Counted from the first letter of the stretch, positions 49,852 to 63,757 are shown. The stretch: DNA of 64,000 nt from Hypomesus transpacificus (GCF_021917145.1 NC_061081.1:6880777-6944776); one strand, 5' to 3'. A program made the numbers and translations. Notes: generated by a model not told the origin, from the letters alone.

Positions 49852-52633
49852 CTACTAAGTATCAGCATCCTTAGAGACAAGGGGACATCCCGTTAAAGGA
49901 AGTTTGATTCCCATAACCCTAATTAAATGTAATTATCAGTATTGAAACCTTATCCTTGTGCTAGGGGTCACTCCATATCCAAAGTCTGGGGTACCCATCC
50001 AGTCTCAGAGAATGGCATTGATGTGACAGCTCCGAATGAAAAAACCTTTGGCCAAATGTCAAAAAAATGATTTATCATTCTACTTCTGTCCCTCTGGCTG
50101 ACGGTGTTATGCCATTGTACTTCTCACACCATTTATTTTTAGAAAGGAGGACGAAACTGAGATTTGACATTTTTTCCCAAATAAACAAGGTCTTTGAATT
50201 GTCAAATTAAAAGCACTTAAGGGTCAAAGGAAAGCTCAGGGGCTTCAGAGGACGAGAGTCCTAATTATCCTTAACTGGCCGGCTAAATACCCAGGCTGCA
50301 GACTTTTTGAAGTGCATACAACCCTAGTTTTCCCTCTCTCTGTGTGTCTCTCTCTCTCTCTCTTTCTCTCTCTCTCCTTAATCCAAGTCTTGTAATTGCT
50401 GCTGACTTTTTCCCAATGTTAACGCAGCACACACACATTTGAATAGTTGGGTTAAGGTAATGTCTTGTAAGAAGTGTGTCTATGGAGGAAAAAATAAGCT
50501 GTTTTTAAAGCTAGCTCCATTCAGCCACAAGAATGTTAGGAAAGTTGGGTGCGGATGTTGGTTGATTAGACCTGGCTTGCAGATGACGTTAGAAGTTATC
50601 CCAAATGTGTTTGATGGTGTGTATATCAAGGATTTGAGCAGGCCAGTCAAGTTTTTGACAAAAAACATCACATTATCGTCAAACAAAAAAAATAGGTCAC
50701 ATTGTGATTTATGGATTTATGGTACCCGCTTTTTCCTTATTTCATTGAGTTGGTTTTGGCTAACGACCTGGAACTGGTATGGCCAGGCTTTGTGACTCCA
50801 TGGTGGGGCCTGAACCTCATTTAACCCCCCCCCCAACACACACACACACACACATCTTTACTCACACTCCTCTCCTGCCCTTGCCTCCTCCTTTTACTCC
50901 AGACTAATCAGCCAGAACACCAAGCATTGTTGTTTGATATCGTGAATGGCTTCAGGCTCTGTCTGCGTCTGCCAGAGCGAAAGGGACGGATATACAATGG
51001 TATGTAGTTATGTAGTTATGACAAAATTATCTTTTTGCAATTGTAACTTTGTTTCTTCACATATACAGCAGGATCAAGAACATGAATGTTATTCTTTATG
51101 GCTTCGTTTTTTTATAATAAATAATTGCTATTATGTAAAGCACTATTGTAATATTATGTTGTAAGTCAGTAGGTCATCATTGCGTTGTTTTGTCTTCGGT
51201 TTGGCATACATCTTAAAATGATTTGAATCTCTCAAATTTAGTATGATGATGTCAATAATGTTAAGATCCCACATAATACTTATTCTTTTTTCTTTTATGC
51301 AGTTTTCTTTACACTGACCTTAATTGCTGCTTAATTATTTTGCTTCTTTTTTTTAACAGTCAGAGACTTCTATTAACACATCATAAAATTATCTGATTAT
51401 GCAGTTGTTTTGTAAATGTGTCCTTTGCTGCCAAATCGCATAGCTTTGCTTCATATTTTCCCATGTAGTTGTTTACATTAAGCAAACCAAAGGGGAAAAA
51501 CTACCACACAACCCCTCTTTTCAACATCCACAGTCACCTCATAAATCCAAACATTGCAACCACAACTAGAGAGTGAACAATTTCTGGGGAAATGGTGAGG
51601 TGTGCTTGCATTGGTTGAAGCTGGCAAACTCTCATCATTCTTGGAAACATATAATATTTTTCCCTTGTTATAGATGTCCACCAGCATATTACACATGGCT
51701 TGCTTGTCACGTAGTTAAGTTGCCATGTCCAAGTGTCCTCCGACTTCACCTCATCGTTCATCTCACCCATCTCTATCAAACAACTCCCCTCAGGTCCTGT
51801 TCACTCACAGTCATTACCCTCAGTGACTGGGGACATTAGTGAGACATTGAGCCCCGTCCAAATTTCATATCACTGCTCTAGGCCCCTGATTCTTAGTGAA
51901 GGTATTGTGGAGTACAGGAAGAGAGCCTTGTATTTTGCATGACAGATCTTTCCCTGACACACTGGGCGAGGGTGCTGTGTGCAGCTGAGAGGTACGGCGG
52001 GACAGGGGTGTCACATTGCACAGTCGCTCGCGGCTAGTAGACAGTGATCTACCTTGACGGCCTGGAGGGGAATATGAAAACGATGGGGGCGTTCAGTAAA
52101 TGTGCTGTGATCTCAGATCTGCACACACACACACACACATACACAGATACAGATACACACTCCCTTGTAGAGGAATTCTTGACCACAGTGTGACCGGAGG
52201 GTGTTTTGCCCTCAGGGCCTGCTTGAGTGATGTGGTGGGCCACGAGGACGGATGTAGTTGGCCTGCCTGCATGTCTGACTTCAATTGACATTTATGTGTG
52301 TAAATATGCACTTTGTGTGTTGTAGTTGACATGAATAAAGATGCATGGCGAGGAGTAATACTGTGTTTTAGGGCCACAGGCTATATGCTGGTTTCTATGT
52401 CAGTCAAAGCCCTCCGTCGGCCTCATTTTAAAGTCATCGCACAGACAGAAGGGTCAGAAAACCTGGTCAGTTTAACATCCAATTTGACACTTCAATCACA
52501 CACGTGATTTTATCCTACCATCTTATTCCCTCTTGGTCAAGTGGTTCCATGGCCCCCAAAATAACCTTTATCAACGGAATATAGGTCAACATTTAAGTTT
52601 GACAGTAGTGCATTTGTGACAACAGAAGACTGA

Positions 52634-52695
52634 ATTACATTTACGTGTTATCATTTAGCAGACGCTAAATGTGTCCAAAGCGACTTCCAAGAGAG
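52634..52695 (+). repeat. V-SINE-like tail fragment
   Basis: Carries CATTTAGCAGACGCTAAATG and then TCCAAAGCGACTTCCAAG, the conserved fish SINE tail also seen at 8812, 21558 and 31400. No head is present, so it is a truncated copy. Confidence 0.6.
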
Positions 52696-54630
52696 ATTAT
52701 TTGATTCCTCAAATCAGTTGGAAACACCAGTTGAGCAAAGACAAAGAGGATACATCTAATCTGCAGTTTGGTTGGACTGCACCTTCGGATACCAGACTTT
52801 TTTATTGAAGTTGTTTATTTAAACATCTATCATCTATCTGTATTTCTACACAGCTGTCGATTTTTGTCTCTGGCCTTGCAGTATGCCGACATAAGTCTTG
52901 GTGAAACTAACCAGGTGTTGAAAGCAGGCTTAACACTTTATTGAAACCTGTCTATTATTTCCTAAACAATGTCATGTCTACAAATGCTCTGACAGCACTC
53001 ACACTGATGGGCATCGCCATGTGCTGACCAAAAACACAAGCCAGTGCCAATGACTTGTTACTTTTGTCTTGTGTTATATAATTGTTTTGGGGCCTTATTT
53101 CAAAATTTCAAAAAGATTCAAAACACCAATATTGTAAACCCTAAAAAAAGTTATGTATCTCTGGTGAAATTGGTGAAACAGGATATTCCCTAATTACAAA
53201 TGATCAATTTGTTTCAGTTGTTTACACAAGTAACACCTCTGAATGTTGGATAATCTGCATAACAACGGTATCAGGTGCACAACGACAGCTCAACAAACAA
53301 AAAAGACAAAGTCAAAGTTTTGTTTTGTATTTTGTTTTTAAAGAGATGAAGACTTCAGAACATCAAAAAGGGACCTGTACAAGGGGGAAGGGAGTCCCCA
53401 CAACCTCGTAGGAAAGGAGGTGTGGAATCCCTAAAAGCAGCTTACCAAAACACAGAAGTATTGGTTGGAGTACCCTTGTCATCCAGGTCACAGTCAAAAG
53501 GAAGGCAGCTGGATTTTCCATACTAGAACACTCAAAGTACTATTTTCCATGAAAAGTAGGTTTACCCAACAACAACCCCCTGATTTCTCCTCACTTCACC
53601 AACATCAGTGGTCACACACATATGCCGTAAACGTGCAATGTACAAAACCAGCTAATGGTTTAGGTTGGGGTTTACTTTTCCTTGAACAGTGGGTAAGGTA
53701 ATTAAATACACCCATACTCTAAACCCAATTATTTAGATTTTCTGTATATGATCATCATTCTGTGGTATAGTGTTATGCAATGCACAAATGACCATTTTCA
53801 TAACCATACACAGCCATAAGCCTTCACATCTTTTCAGAAAGTACTGCCTAATGCATTCTGCATTTGAATGGCATCTAAAAAGGACTGAGGTAAGCACGGT
53901 TTATGTGTGTGTCAACAGCATAGTGTGAGCCTGGGATAGAAGACACAATTGCCATCTTTAACACATTGAAATGCAGCTACGTGTTGTAAAAAATGTTTTT
54001 TGTGTTTTACTCGCATAGACCCAAAATGAAATACAGTCGTCGTACCACTTTGATCATTTCAAAGCATTTAATCCAGTCATGTTGTAGCATCTATCTACAC
54101 TCATCAAGTACTTAGATATTCAAATTGGGATTGCAAACTTATTCAACATGTCAAAGATGTAAGATGTTGTTAACTGAAATAACTGCAGTAATGGAAGTAA
54201 TTTGAAACAATTTCCCAAATGTGCATTTAACACACTTCTACCAACAAGCTTATACACCTGCAGATTTTTACCATTAATTATTCATAAATTGTCCTTGTAG
54301 TGCATTGTACTAGACCAGTTTTCTATTGTAGACAAAAATATAAGTATTTAGGCCCTAAATAAGATTATAGAAATGTGTAACCTATGATAGAAGCCTATCA
54401 GATTTGTGACAACAGGGATTCTTAATGGATGTAAAATGTATAAGGCACACCATTTTCTGGAAAAACGTGTTGCTTTGCTTTGCATCTGCAGTGCCACTAT
54501 TCTCCAACATTCTTAGTCTTTGGAGTTTCAGTTGAATTAGCCTTCTCAGGGCTATTCATAAGTCTAGTTTGACAAAGAATAGTGAGGGCAGGGGAAGTGC
54601 GAGTTGGTATCACACAAAATTGGGAACAAA

Positions 54631-54636
54631 TTTATT
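54631..54636 (-). terminator. lhx2: lhx2 polyadenylation signal (candidate)
   Basis: AATAAA on the minus strand (TTTATT on plus), about 180 bases past the lhx2 stop codon. It is the first canonical signal; a longer 3' UTR is possible. Confidence 0.35.
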
Positions 54637-54817
54637 CAGCTATTGGAAATCCCATGACTGCATCGTGAAGCTTTAGATTTCACTATTAGAAGATGTTAAA
54701 ACTGATATGAGAAACCTATCGTTCAGTGGGAGGATGTTAAGTCTCAAATCTTCCTTTGCCATCTCTTGGTATCTGAGAGAGCTGATGAAGGGGAGGAGAG
54801 GGGTGCGGAGTGTGACG

Positions 54818-57800
54818 TCAGAAAAGGCTGGTAAGAGTTGTTTGAGAGGGGCTCATTGAGTCATGAGTGTCCATGACCCCTCTAACAGCAGTCAGTATGG
54901 GATTCACTGAGGGTATAGAGGGGCTGGTCAGATCCATCAGGGTTGTCGGGGTACTAGATCTGCTCATGGAGGCATTGGAGAGCTCAGATGGGGGTCCAGA
55001 GGGCGATCCCTCCAACAGAGTGGAATCACCTGATGCCATGTCCCCTCCTGTGCTCTCCTGGCGTAGGAGGTTCCGTCTGAACTTAGCACGGGCATTCTGG
55101 AACCAAACCTGCAGAGGATAGAGAAACAACAGTAACTAACACAGACCGTTGGAAGGCTTATAGGGGAGAGACTAAGATAGAGAGAGAATAAACTACACCC
55201 ATGGTATGGGGGGTTTACTGAGCATATAAAGGCACTGATCAGTTTCAGCTCTCATCACAGAGCTGTTAGGCTGTAATTGCTGGAGGAATAACAACATTCA
55301 TAAACAACAACAGGACATCTAGACCCCTGATGACAATATAAAAAATGCTGACAAAAACAACAAGGTTTTTGACTTGATCCCTCATTATATCGTCTTTCCA
55401 TGTTCGTTTCCCCTTTTTGAAAGATAAAGCCTAGCAACGTATTTTCACTAGTGTTCTTGCCGGTAGACATTCCTTGTAACACTTGAAGAAAGGGATGGAT
55501 TAATTCGAATCTTAAAGGTCATTAACATCAGGGCACACATTATTTTTGCGTTGAGAAGTCCCTTGTTTGCAAATCAATGTGTTGTAGCTAGTTTGAGAAT
55601 CCCACTGTGGGAAGAGCTTCGGAGGTTCTATCAAACATTAAACTCAAAGTAAAGTCAGTAAAAATAACCTCAACAAAGTAGGTACATAAACAATGATGTA
55701 AGTCATTCTAATCTATTAGTATGGAGAGAACTTTGGAGTGATTTTTGCATGCATGTGTCTGCATCCTGCAATTGTTTATGTGCTTATAAGTTTCTGCATG
55801 TTATGCCTTCATGGACTCTGTGTTGAGTTTCAATTAGCCTCTCTTACCTGCAGGACCCGTTTGGTGAGCCCTGTCTTCTGTGCCAGCTGCTTGAGGTCCT
55901 TGGCATCAGGGTTGTGGTTGATAGCGAAGTATGACTTCATAGTTCTCAGCTGGTGGTGTTTGAAGGAGGTTCGCATGCGCTTTGACTTCTGGCTGGATGA
56001 GTAGTGCGAGTTGCGGTCCAAGGGGTCTCCTTCGTTCTCATTACAGCTCAACACTAGAAGGGGCATAATGGCACACACAGGTTAGACTACAGTACTTGTG
56101 TTTATAATGTGAAATGGTGCATATCCCATTCCATTCATATACTGCACAAACCAACGCTCTATAACCATGAAAAACAATCTGTCAATGAAACTTTGAAGAT
56201 TACTAATATTTAATTTTTTCCATTATTTCAACTATCCATAAATTTAACTTAAAGGGCTTTGGACTGAGCTGATAAATTGTATGTGAATGTATGTGAATTT
56301 CAATATCTGATCACAGAATTTAATTAAGAAAGTAAGATTTTGCCGAAAAGTAGATCATTTGTTTTTAAGAAAAAGTTGGAAATGTAGATTGTTACTGATA
56401 CACTTACATTACCATCAATACCCTTTTTTTGCTGACTGTATACACTTAACAAATACACTAAAGACTGTCAGCTCAGACTATGTGTGCCATATACAAGTGG
56501 TAGTTTTCACTTTACAAGCGTTTTAAGTATGATGTCTAGCATTTGAAACGTATTCAAAAACACTTGTGACAAATCCCCCTGCTCTGAGCACAAACCTTGA
56601 CACAGCCATTCAAGCATATGGTCAAATAATTTACCTTACAGTGCAATTATAGTTTTTTTGTCAATCAAACATTTCTTTCCAAAAACATAACATCTGTCAT
56701 AATCTCAGTGTTTTGATTACACAGTTGCTACCAATGTCGATAACTTATGACAAAGGGAAACAATTGTTTTATTTGACCCCAAAAATTGATAGATTTTGAG
56801 TAAAGGTAAACTTAAACTTTTTATATCTGAAGAATGGTTATGCAGATTTTTTTATGTTGACTATCTGAATAAGTCAACAGATGTTAAGAACATTGGAAAA
56901 CTAACTCTTATTTAAACTATCAAACTTGATGACACAAATTGTCTAAATATCATAATGTTGTAGACAGAAACTGTCTGCTATTCTAACATATTTTGTTACA
57001 TTTAGCAAAGATAAATTACCCACACTATCGTTTTGTTTGAATTTCTGGGTACCAGAGAAAGTAATGTTCTCATAAGTCAAAACTGTAATCGAGAAAGAAG
57101 TCAAGAAAAGAAGTCAAGAAAAAAAGATGAAAGAAAGAATGAAAGAACAGTAGTGATTGATGAAAATACTTTTATTGAAGACAATTCAACATTAGTTGCA
57201 TCCACAAATTCTAGAAAGCCTGCGTTAGAGCCTGTTCTGAAATCGTACAGTGTTTAAACACTGTTTAAAGAACAGCATAGCAATGTTTGTTTCTGTATTC
57301 AGGATTTTGTTCTAGTTCATGAAATGAATGTACGGGTGACTGCATGTAAAACAACAGAGGTATTTTGTTACTGTTATTTATGCTTTTTAAATATCCAGCG
57401 CATTGGCTACACAAAGTAAAATGGCACAAAAATACAATCTTCTGACTTGCATTCAGTGGAGGACTTTTTATTCTTTCATGCTGAAACTTCCATGCTGTAT
57501 TAAATAATTGCAACTAAAACGTTTCAATCTTGTCTCACCAAATTGTATTTGGCTTTATCCTCTTCTAATATCACAACCGAAAGATCCTGCTAGCAGATTT
57601 TTTCCCACTAGGGCCATGGTTTATTGTTCTTCTTTTTATTGGTTATGACGCAAGATGATGATAAATATGACCAAATTATTAAACTCATAGTAGCACCCCT
57701 TTAAACTTACCAAGACATTTACATTACATTTTTTGTGTCTCCAGTTGCACTGGAGTCTGATCCACTTGCAGTTAACAACTAGCTTAGTTCTTATAAAAGG

Positions 57801-60160
57801 CTAACAAAAAACAAACTGTCAAAGGTATTCTCTCCATTTCTCACAAGGGAGCATTTTTCAGGACTCTGCACAGGTGTTATACAAGCTATTCAACGATGAT
57901 TTGCCGACCTAGAAACCGAGCTAACTGAAACTCTACAAATTAATTTGTGTGTGTGTGTGTGTGTGTGGGGGGGGGGGGGGGTCCCCGTCACCCCACCTCC
58001 ATTTTTTGTCCCAGCCCCCATCTGAGCCATATCCACTTGTCTGGATATATCGTTGTCTATTTAACATTTTATGTTTTTGAAGCCAGTTGTGCTTCCAAAA
58101 ACGTTGTAGCCTACCTGAATTGTGGACTGGTATCAAACAATCCACGTTTGATCAAATACAGCCCATTCAAAGTATTACATGAACTCGAACCGGCCAATTA
58201 CTGCATTAACTAAGTAGGCTACTTTTACGCAAAACATATGGCGTTAGTCTGTAATTTGGTTTATCTTGATACAGCAATTATATTATTTTCAGTAGGCCCA
58301 AAGCCCCAAATAGCCTAATTCTTCTAAATAAATGTGAAAACCTGAGAGAAAAGTACAAAACAGTTAACAGTTTTAGAAAATAGTAGACCATTCTTACCTG
58401 CGTTATAAGCTGCCAAATCAGCTCCAGGTCCGGGACTTTTCCTCTTTCTGGGTCTCCCTTTAAGCACCGTCCCGACGCTGTTATAGTATGGTATTCCCAG
58501 CGAGTTTGCAGTGCTGGCACCAAATTCTTTGCCCGAGGCTTCATCCCCGCAATTCACATTAGCTTGATATTCCCCTTGTATTATTGTTTCAAAGTGGAGA
58601 TGGCAGTATACAAGACTGTCCCGCATCCCGAAGTGGTCTCCGGTCGTAAGGATTTTGTGGCAGGAGGTGCATGTGAAACAGTTTAAGTGGTATACCAGGT
58701 CTTTCGCCCGCATAACCATCTCTGACGCCGAAATTCCGAGATGACATCGGGCGCATCTCTGGACCGAAAACCTCCTGCTTGGGAGAAGATAGCATGACAA
58801 CAAACACCGAAACACGTAAAGAATTTAGATTTTTACTGTGGATTTTAAAATATATCAAAACCATGGTCTTGTCATCGCTTATCAACGAAGGTCACATTTA
58901 ATCTGCTTTTAATCTGGTTAATAGGCTATTTGGGACCTAATTTTAAAAATTATTCCCACATGTGGGGAATAATTAATGTATTGACCTGTGGCATTTAAAA
59001 AAAATGAAATGCACAGTACGGCATTTTAATGACAATTTCATCTAACTGGTATGAAAGTAGGCCAAGTCTGGGGAAATAGGAACATGATAATCAAGGATTT
59101 GCCAAAATGCGACAGACCGCAATGCAAAAGCAGTTTGCAACATTTTGACTTTGTAGCATGCAGTATTAGCCTACCTATAGTAATCGTCTTTGCAATATAT
59201 GCCCCCATCTTTACTGAAACAGGTCAGCTCAGACTCTAGGTTCAGTTTGCACTCGCAGCACTTCAGACATCGCATGTGCCACTGTTTGTCCACCGCTAGC
59301 AAGTAGTAGCGGTCCAAAATCTTCTCCCCGCAGCCTGCGCAGAGTGAAACACGGTCGCAGTTGATAGAGGTCCCATTCTAGAGAAGTAAAGGAACAAATT
59401 GTTTAACGACAGACGTCTTGTCTACCAAATGCTTTACACAGACAGTTTTCTTCATATTTAGTAGGCCTATACCCTGTGGCCTGCATGGCCTTTAAGGCCT
59501 GATCAGACACTAGGTTTTGGGGTGATAGCCTACAAATGATTAGGCATTCGGTTATATGTCAAATTCCTACAGATAGCTGACATCAGTGCATATAGTTAAC
59601 AAAGGAAAATGTCACAATTATGTTTGGCCTACTTAATAATAGGTTAGGCTACAATGCACGTATAAATACACTTTTTAAACTGAGTTTGGACAATTGTATG
59701 TAATAGAGAACAAAACATTATGAAAGACCCATTTTGGGATAAATAGGCCATATCCAAATAAACAAATACAAACATAAATATGTAGGCTAGACCTAGACGT
59801 TTTATGCAGGCTATTTCTGCAACATAATGTACTATCGAAATTATCTAATCAAGCCCTAGTCCGTCTAGATTGAAGAACGTAAACTTAATTTTAGTTTAAA
59901 TTTTAGAAACCACTTTTGATAACCAACATATATGCTGTGTAAGCTACTCCTAATACATTTTTTTGTTGTCGTCCTAAATCAGTCTTTTATCTCATTTATA
60001 TTTGGCCATCTGGGGATTTTCTTTGAAGGAGTTTACGCACCGAGTCAGTTTCTCCCATGTCTATGGCTGAACTGATTGCAGTGGTATCGCTCTTCGTTCT
60101 CCGGTCCATTTCATCGATGACCCCCTGCATCTCGCTCCCGGAGAGATTATGGAATAGCAT
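54818..60160 (-). CDS. lhx2: LIM/homeobox transcription factor LHX2, 5 exons
   Basis: Nuclear factor for eye, forebrain, hair-cell and limb development; its LIM domains bind LDB cofactors. Exons in transcript order: 60160-60041, 59377-59175, 58774-58398, 56053-55848, 55108-54818; phases close to 398 aa (human LHX2 is 406). LIM1 spans about 53-107 (CAGCGEKILDRYYLL...), LIM2 about 115-170 (CARCHLGISASEMVM...), then a basic GRPRKRKSPGPG linker, and the homeodomain from about 257 with the conserved intron before VWFQNARAKFRR. It ends SPSQTTLTSLF. LHX2 rather than LHX9 is shown by the MLFHNLSG start, VIDEMDRR, ISSAID and ADLAAYNA. It is more divergent than usual: the alanine tract of mammalian LHX2 is missing, LIM1 has KIL for KIS, and the tail differs. 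This fits a fish duplicate, but a/b is not assigned. Confidence 0.95.
57946..57981. repeat. (GT)n followed by poly-G
   Basis: GT run of about 21 bp running directly into 15 G, inside the third lhx2 intron. Exact length uncertain. Confidence 0.9.
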
Positions 60161-63100
60161 CGCTGGGATAGGGGTGCTAATGCTCCCCTTTACCTGCAAA
60201 CAGGTTTACACTGAATAACCTACAATTGTTTACATTGACATTGGCAAACGCTTTTAACCAAAGAGACATGACACAGTGCATGAGCCTGAAGAAAGTAGGC
60301 AAGAAAATCAAGTCCTACCTAGCTATCAGAAGTGCATGGATCGTTTGATTACGGGAGTAAAAGTCAAGGAACGGTCTTGTTAGCCTATTTGCCAGTGGTA
60401 AAGTATCTCAGAAACCAGGCCCAGTGAACAACAATAACATCTACAACAGGTTACATCTCAACTTCAGTAGGTTTTAACACTCGGCTATAGCAACGTTTTT
60501 TTCACTTCAAATCATTCATTAAAAATCCAGACAATTAAGGATAAGCATATGAATAGCCGAAGACCAACTTTTCGGTTAGGCGATTGTTGAAATGTATATA
60601 CATCTAGCCTATACGTTGGAAAAAAATAAAAACCATTCATAAACAAGGAATTGTTATGATAAAGAACATACCAGAAAATGTACGATAAGAAAATGTTCTC
60701 AAATATTTCTGAACTTGAAGACTATAGGACATCGGCACTGTTTAAATAGCCTATTCACCGTGCATATTACGGAAAAATCCACGTTGTCAAAAGTATTCCA
60801 AAACCGACAGAAAATCCCAAACTACACCCGGCAGACTTCTGGCAGCTTGGCTCCACTCTTGAGATTGATCCGAAAGTGTCGACTCGCAATTCAGGGAAAT
60901 GAAGGCTATTCGCTCAAGTGATGCTAAAATAGCCCCGCCAGCACCGTCGAATGTTTAACCCGCAGCAATAATAGGCTACAACATACCTGACGTAGGCCTA
61001 ATATGTCCTCCTCGAGAATTGGACGTGTCAACGAAACACAAACAAATTCTTCTTTAATTGTGAGAAACCTATCCTGACCCACGCGCACCGCCTCCTTGTG
61101 TAAGTAGAGTGTGTCTGAGAGTGTGTGTTATTTCGAATGACGAGTTGACTATTGGTTAGAGCTGTAGCCTACAACTGTCAAAACTCCCAGAGTATCGTTA
61201 CGAACTTCTCGGTATAATCCCTGCACTCTCCATCTTTTGTACAAGGAAGTGTTAGTCAAGAAGGAGCCCCTACACTTCTTGGTTTGCAAACATCACTAAT
61301 AGCCCATTTGTATCATCTATCATCTGACACGGTTCAACTTTTACATGTGTAGGGATTTGAATTGCTTCTTCTAAATTCCAATGTATAGCTTACTGCAAAA
61401 ATGCAAACTCGTAAATTGATTTAAGGCACTTATCATATTATAGTCGTGACTTGTTTACAATAAAAACAAATTGACAAGCAATTTTCAACAGAAGAGTAGC
61501 CTATGTTCAAAGATGAATCTTGACAGACTAACGCGATCCATCTTAGTAGGAAGCCAAAGTGACATGAGGCGAACAAATCACAGGTCCTCAGTTACCTTAC
61601 TGGACCTCTAAGCAACGTCATACACTGATTCAAGCACCATCTGTTCGCCAACCATGACAGTGACATATGATACACTTGCCTACTCATAATGATGGACCAG
61701 CCCCCTCGCAACACTATTGGCTAGTGATTTAAATCCATCAAAGAAAAACAACGCTTATGGCCGCAGGTGACAAAGCTCTGTCGACCTGACCTCGCATTAA
61801 CAGGCTACTGCGAGGCTAGGCCTACCTCAAGATTAATTAATGCAGGTCCTAGGCCAACTAAACACCATTGTCCGTTGCACTGGAAAGTTAGTATTTCACA
61901 TGAATTAATTTGTCGACGTATAAGGCCGTTTTATATGGTAGCCCTATCCAATAAATAACTAAATTAGAAAAGTTAGGCTAATCGGTGTATTAGAAAAAAC
62001 TCTCTGTATAATTAGGAAGCCTATAGTCTACTTATAAGCAGGCTAAAGCTTAACCGCTTAGACTGTATGAAATAGGCCTACGACGTTTATTCCAATTAGA
62101 ATAGGCTATCCTGTATAATATGATTATTACTGGTAATTATTAGTGATAATAATATTGCTGTGATATAGCCTAATGTTAGAATTACTTTTTGTAGCCTATC
62201 GTTTACAGTAGCCTAATCATAATCTTATTATGCATTATATAATTAATCCATCTATCCATCCAGTCTTTTTGTAATACAAGGCAGGGTAATCTTCCGTATA
62301 GTAACAATTAAGGTTTTCTTGTTCTCTTCACACATCGTTGTTATTAGCCTATATGTGAGATTTAGGCTAAAGTTTAATCATGCAATATGGAGTATGGAAT
62401 ATGCCACAGGCTACATGGAGTAGGCTACAGTCAACATCCAATTTAGACGAATGGGTTTTGTTGTCAATAAAGACGCGTCGCGAAGATCACAAAATATTCT
62501 ATGAAGTAGGATAATTGTTTGCTCTTGTTAAAATAGGTAAAGAGTAGGCTACCCGTGTCGGTCAAGCACGTGTGTCCTTGTTGGAAGTGTTTTGTACACA
62601 TCATAGCCTACCATAAAGGATGTCCAACGTTTCTACTTTGACAGGCATGGAGTCGCCTGCCAGAGACAACAGAGCATGCTGCCAAGACTGGCAAACCATA
62701 TGTTCATACATCCAAACAACGTGTTGTTGTGTATTGGAACGTGTGTGTGTGTGCGTTTTTTGGTTGGCTATATCAAATCCTCAGATAGGCCTTGCAATTG
62801 CTCTTCCTAGTTTTCCATTGCTCAGCCTGCAACCAAATCCTCACTTGGCAAAGGCCATTTTTCTTCACAGTTTTTTGTTTGTGTGTGTTTGAGAGAAGTT
62901 GAAAGATGGAAAATGTACAGAGCACCCACTGAACTACTGAATCATAAGGCCTGAACAGGTTGGCATTGTGCGAGTCTAACATGCTCTCTCAATAAACTGT
63001 CTCAATGCACTGTCTTAAAGAAACATCACACAGGCTTCACATCATAAGGACATTGGCAGCCCTGAACCCAAACTCCCCTTTTCTGTCACTGCTGAAGAGG

Positions 63101-63489
63101 ATTTTCTATGTAAGTAAGTAAGACTTTTTATATAGCACATTTCATACAGGAATTGCAGCTCAAGGTGTCTAAAGAAAAAAGTGTGTTGTTGCGTCATTGT
63201 GTACCTGTACAGCTGGATGTAACAATAAACTTGATTAGGCTTTGAAATCTTATTCCTGGAGAGCTACAGTACCTATATTTGCACTCCAAAATCTATTCTT
63301 GGTCAGTGAATTAATCAACCAACTTGAAAAGTTTGTTATGACAAAAATAACACTGATAGTTTAGAATGAGCTTCAAGACTTTGCCGTTCACACACAGCCG
63401 ATTTGTTGCAATAATGTAGAAGTCGTGGTGCAAAGATTTATTGTGTGTGCGTTGGTTATCATCCGAGGCAGTAGCAAATAAAACGGTTC
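60161..63489. promoter_or_regulatory. lhx2-dennd1a divergent intergenic / lhx2 promoter region
   Basis: About 3.3 kb between two divergent genes. On the minus strand an acceptor-like TTTGCAG lies 36 bases upstream of the lhx2 ATG, so lhx2 may have a separate non-coding first exon. No clear TATA box was found. The 61900-62460 stretch is AT-rich with many TAGCCTA words and TAATTA homeodomain-type sites. No coding exon is seen. Confidence 0.4.
63121..63175. repeat. Dispersed repeat fragment (TATATAGCACATTTC type)
   Basis: TATATAGCACATTTCATACA followed by GCAGCTCAAGGTGTCT is the typical end of a common fish dispersed repeat. It is followed near 63252-63290 by a CCTGGAGAGCTAC fragment related to the element at 22472. 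Confidence 0.5.
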
Positions 63490-63757
63490 CTTTCTCCCGC
63501 ATCATGGGACGTTAACGAAGTCAAGAAGAAGCATTTTGGTCCGTGTAGTCATTTAAGGACATACTCTGCCTTGTCAGACCTATTGTTTTCTGCAAGAGAA
63601 CTACGACTCCCATGATGCAACAAAAGGTGCGTGATCTGCGCATCGAGACCATGGCGATATGCAGGACTGTCTGACAGGTTACCAGAAAAATAACCACCGA
63701 AAACGGGTCAACGCCCCATAATTACAAAGCTAGACTTGGATAAAGTGTGAAATAAAG
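63490..63757 (+). promoter_or_regulatory. dennd1a: dennd1a promoter and 5' UTR with ZNF143 motif
   Basis: At 63600-63619 the sequence ACTACGACTCCCATGATGCA fits the ZNF143/STAF site (ACTACNNYTCCCANNATGC). A second, inverted CCCATGATGC-type word (GCATCATGGGAC) lies at 63500-63511. The segment is CpG-bearing with no TATA box, typical of a housekeeping promoter, and ends at the dennd1a ATG. Confidence 0.65.

Larger units (their letters stand above)
38815..54600. other. 16-kb gene-poor interval 3' of lhx2
   Basis: No coding exon with recognisable similarity on either strand. It contains microsatellites, a hAT element, a piggyBac-like MITE and a V-SINE fragment (listed). Such a desert next to a LIM-homeodomain gene often holds its enhancers; segments around 42480-42640 and 50150-50300 look the most complex, but conservation is untested. 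A good minus-strand donor (CAG then GTAACG) at 45708/45709 could mark a non-coding first exon of nek6. Confidence 0.5.

Noticed and set aside
58589..58885. Minus-strand open frame overlapping lhx2 exon 3 in another frame
   Set aside because: It is a shadow of the LIM2 exon; the true frame has the LIM cysteines and joins its neighbours in phase.
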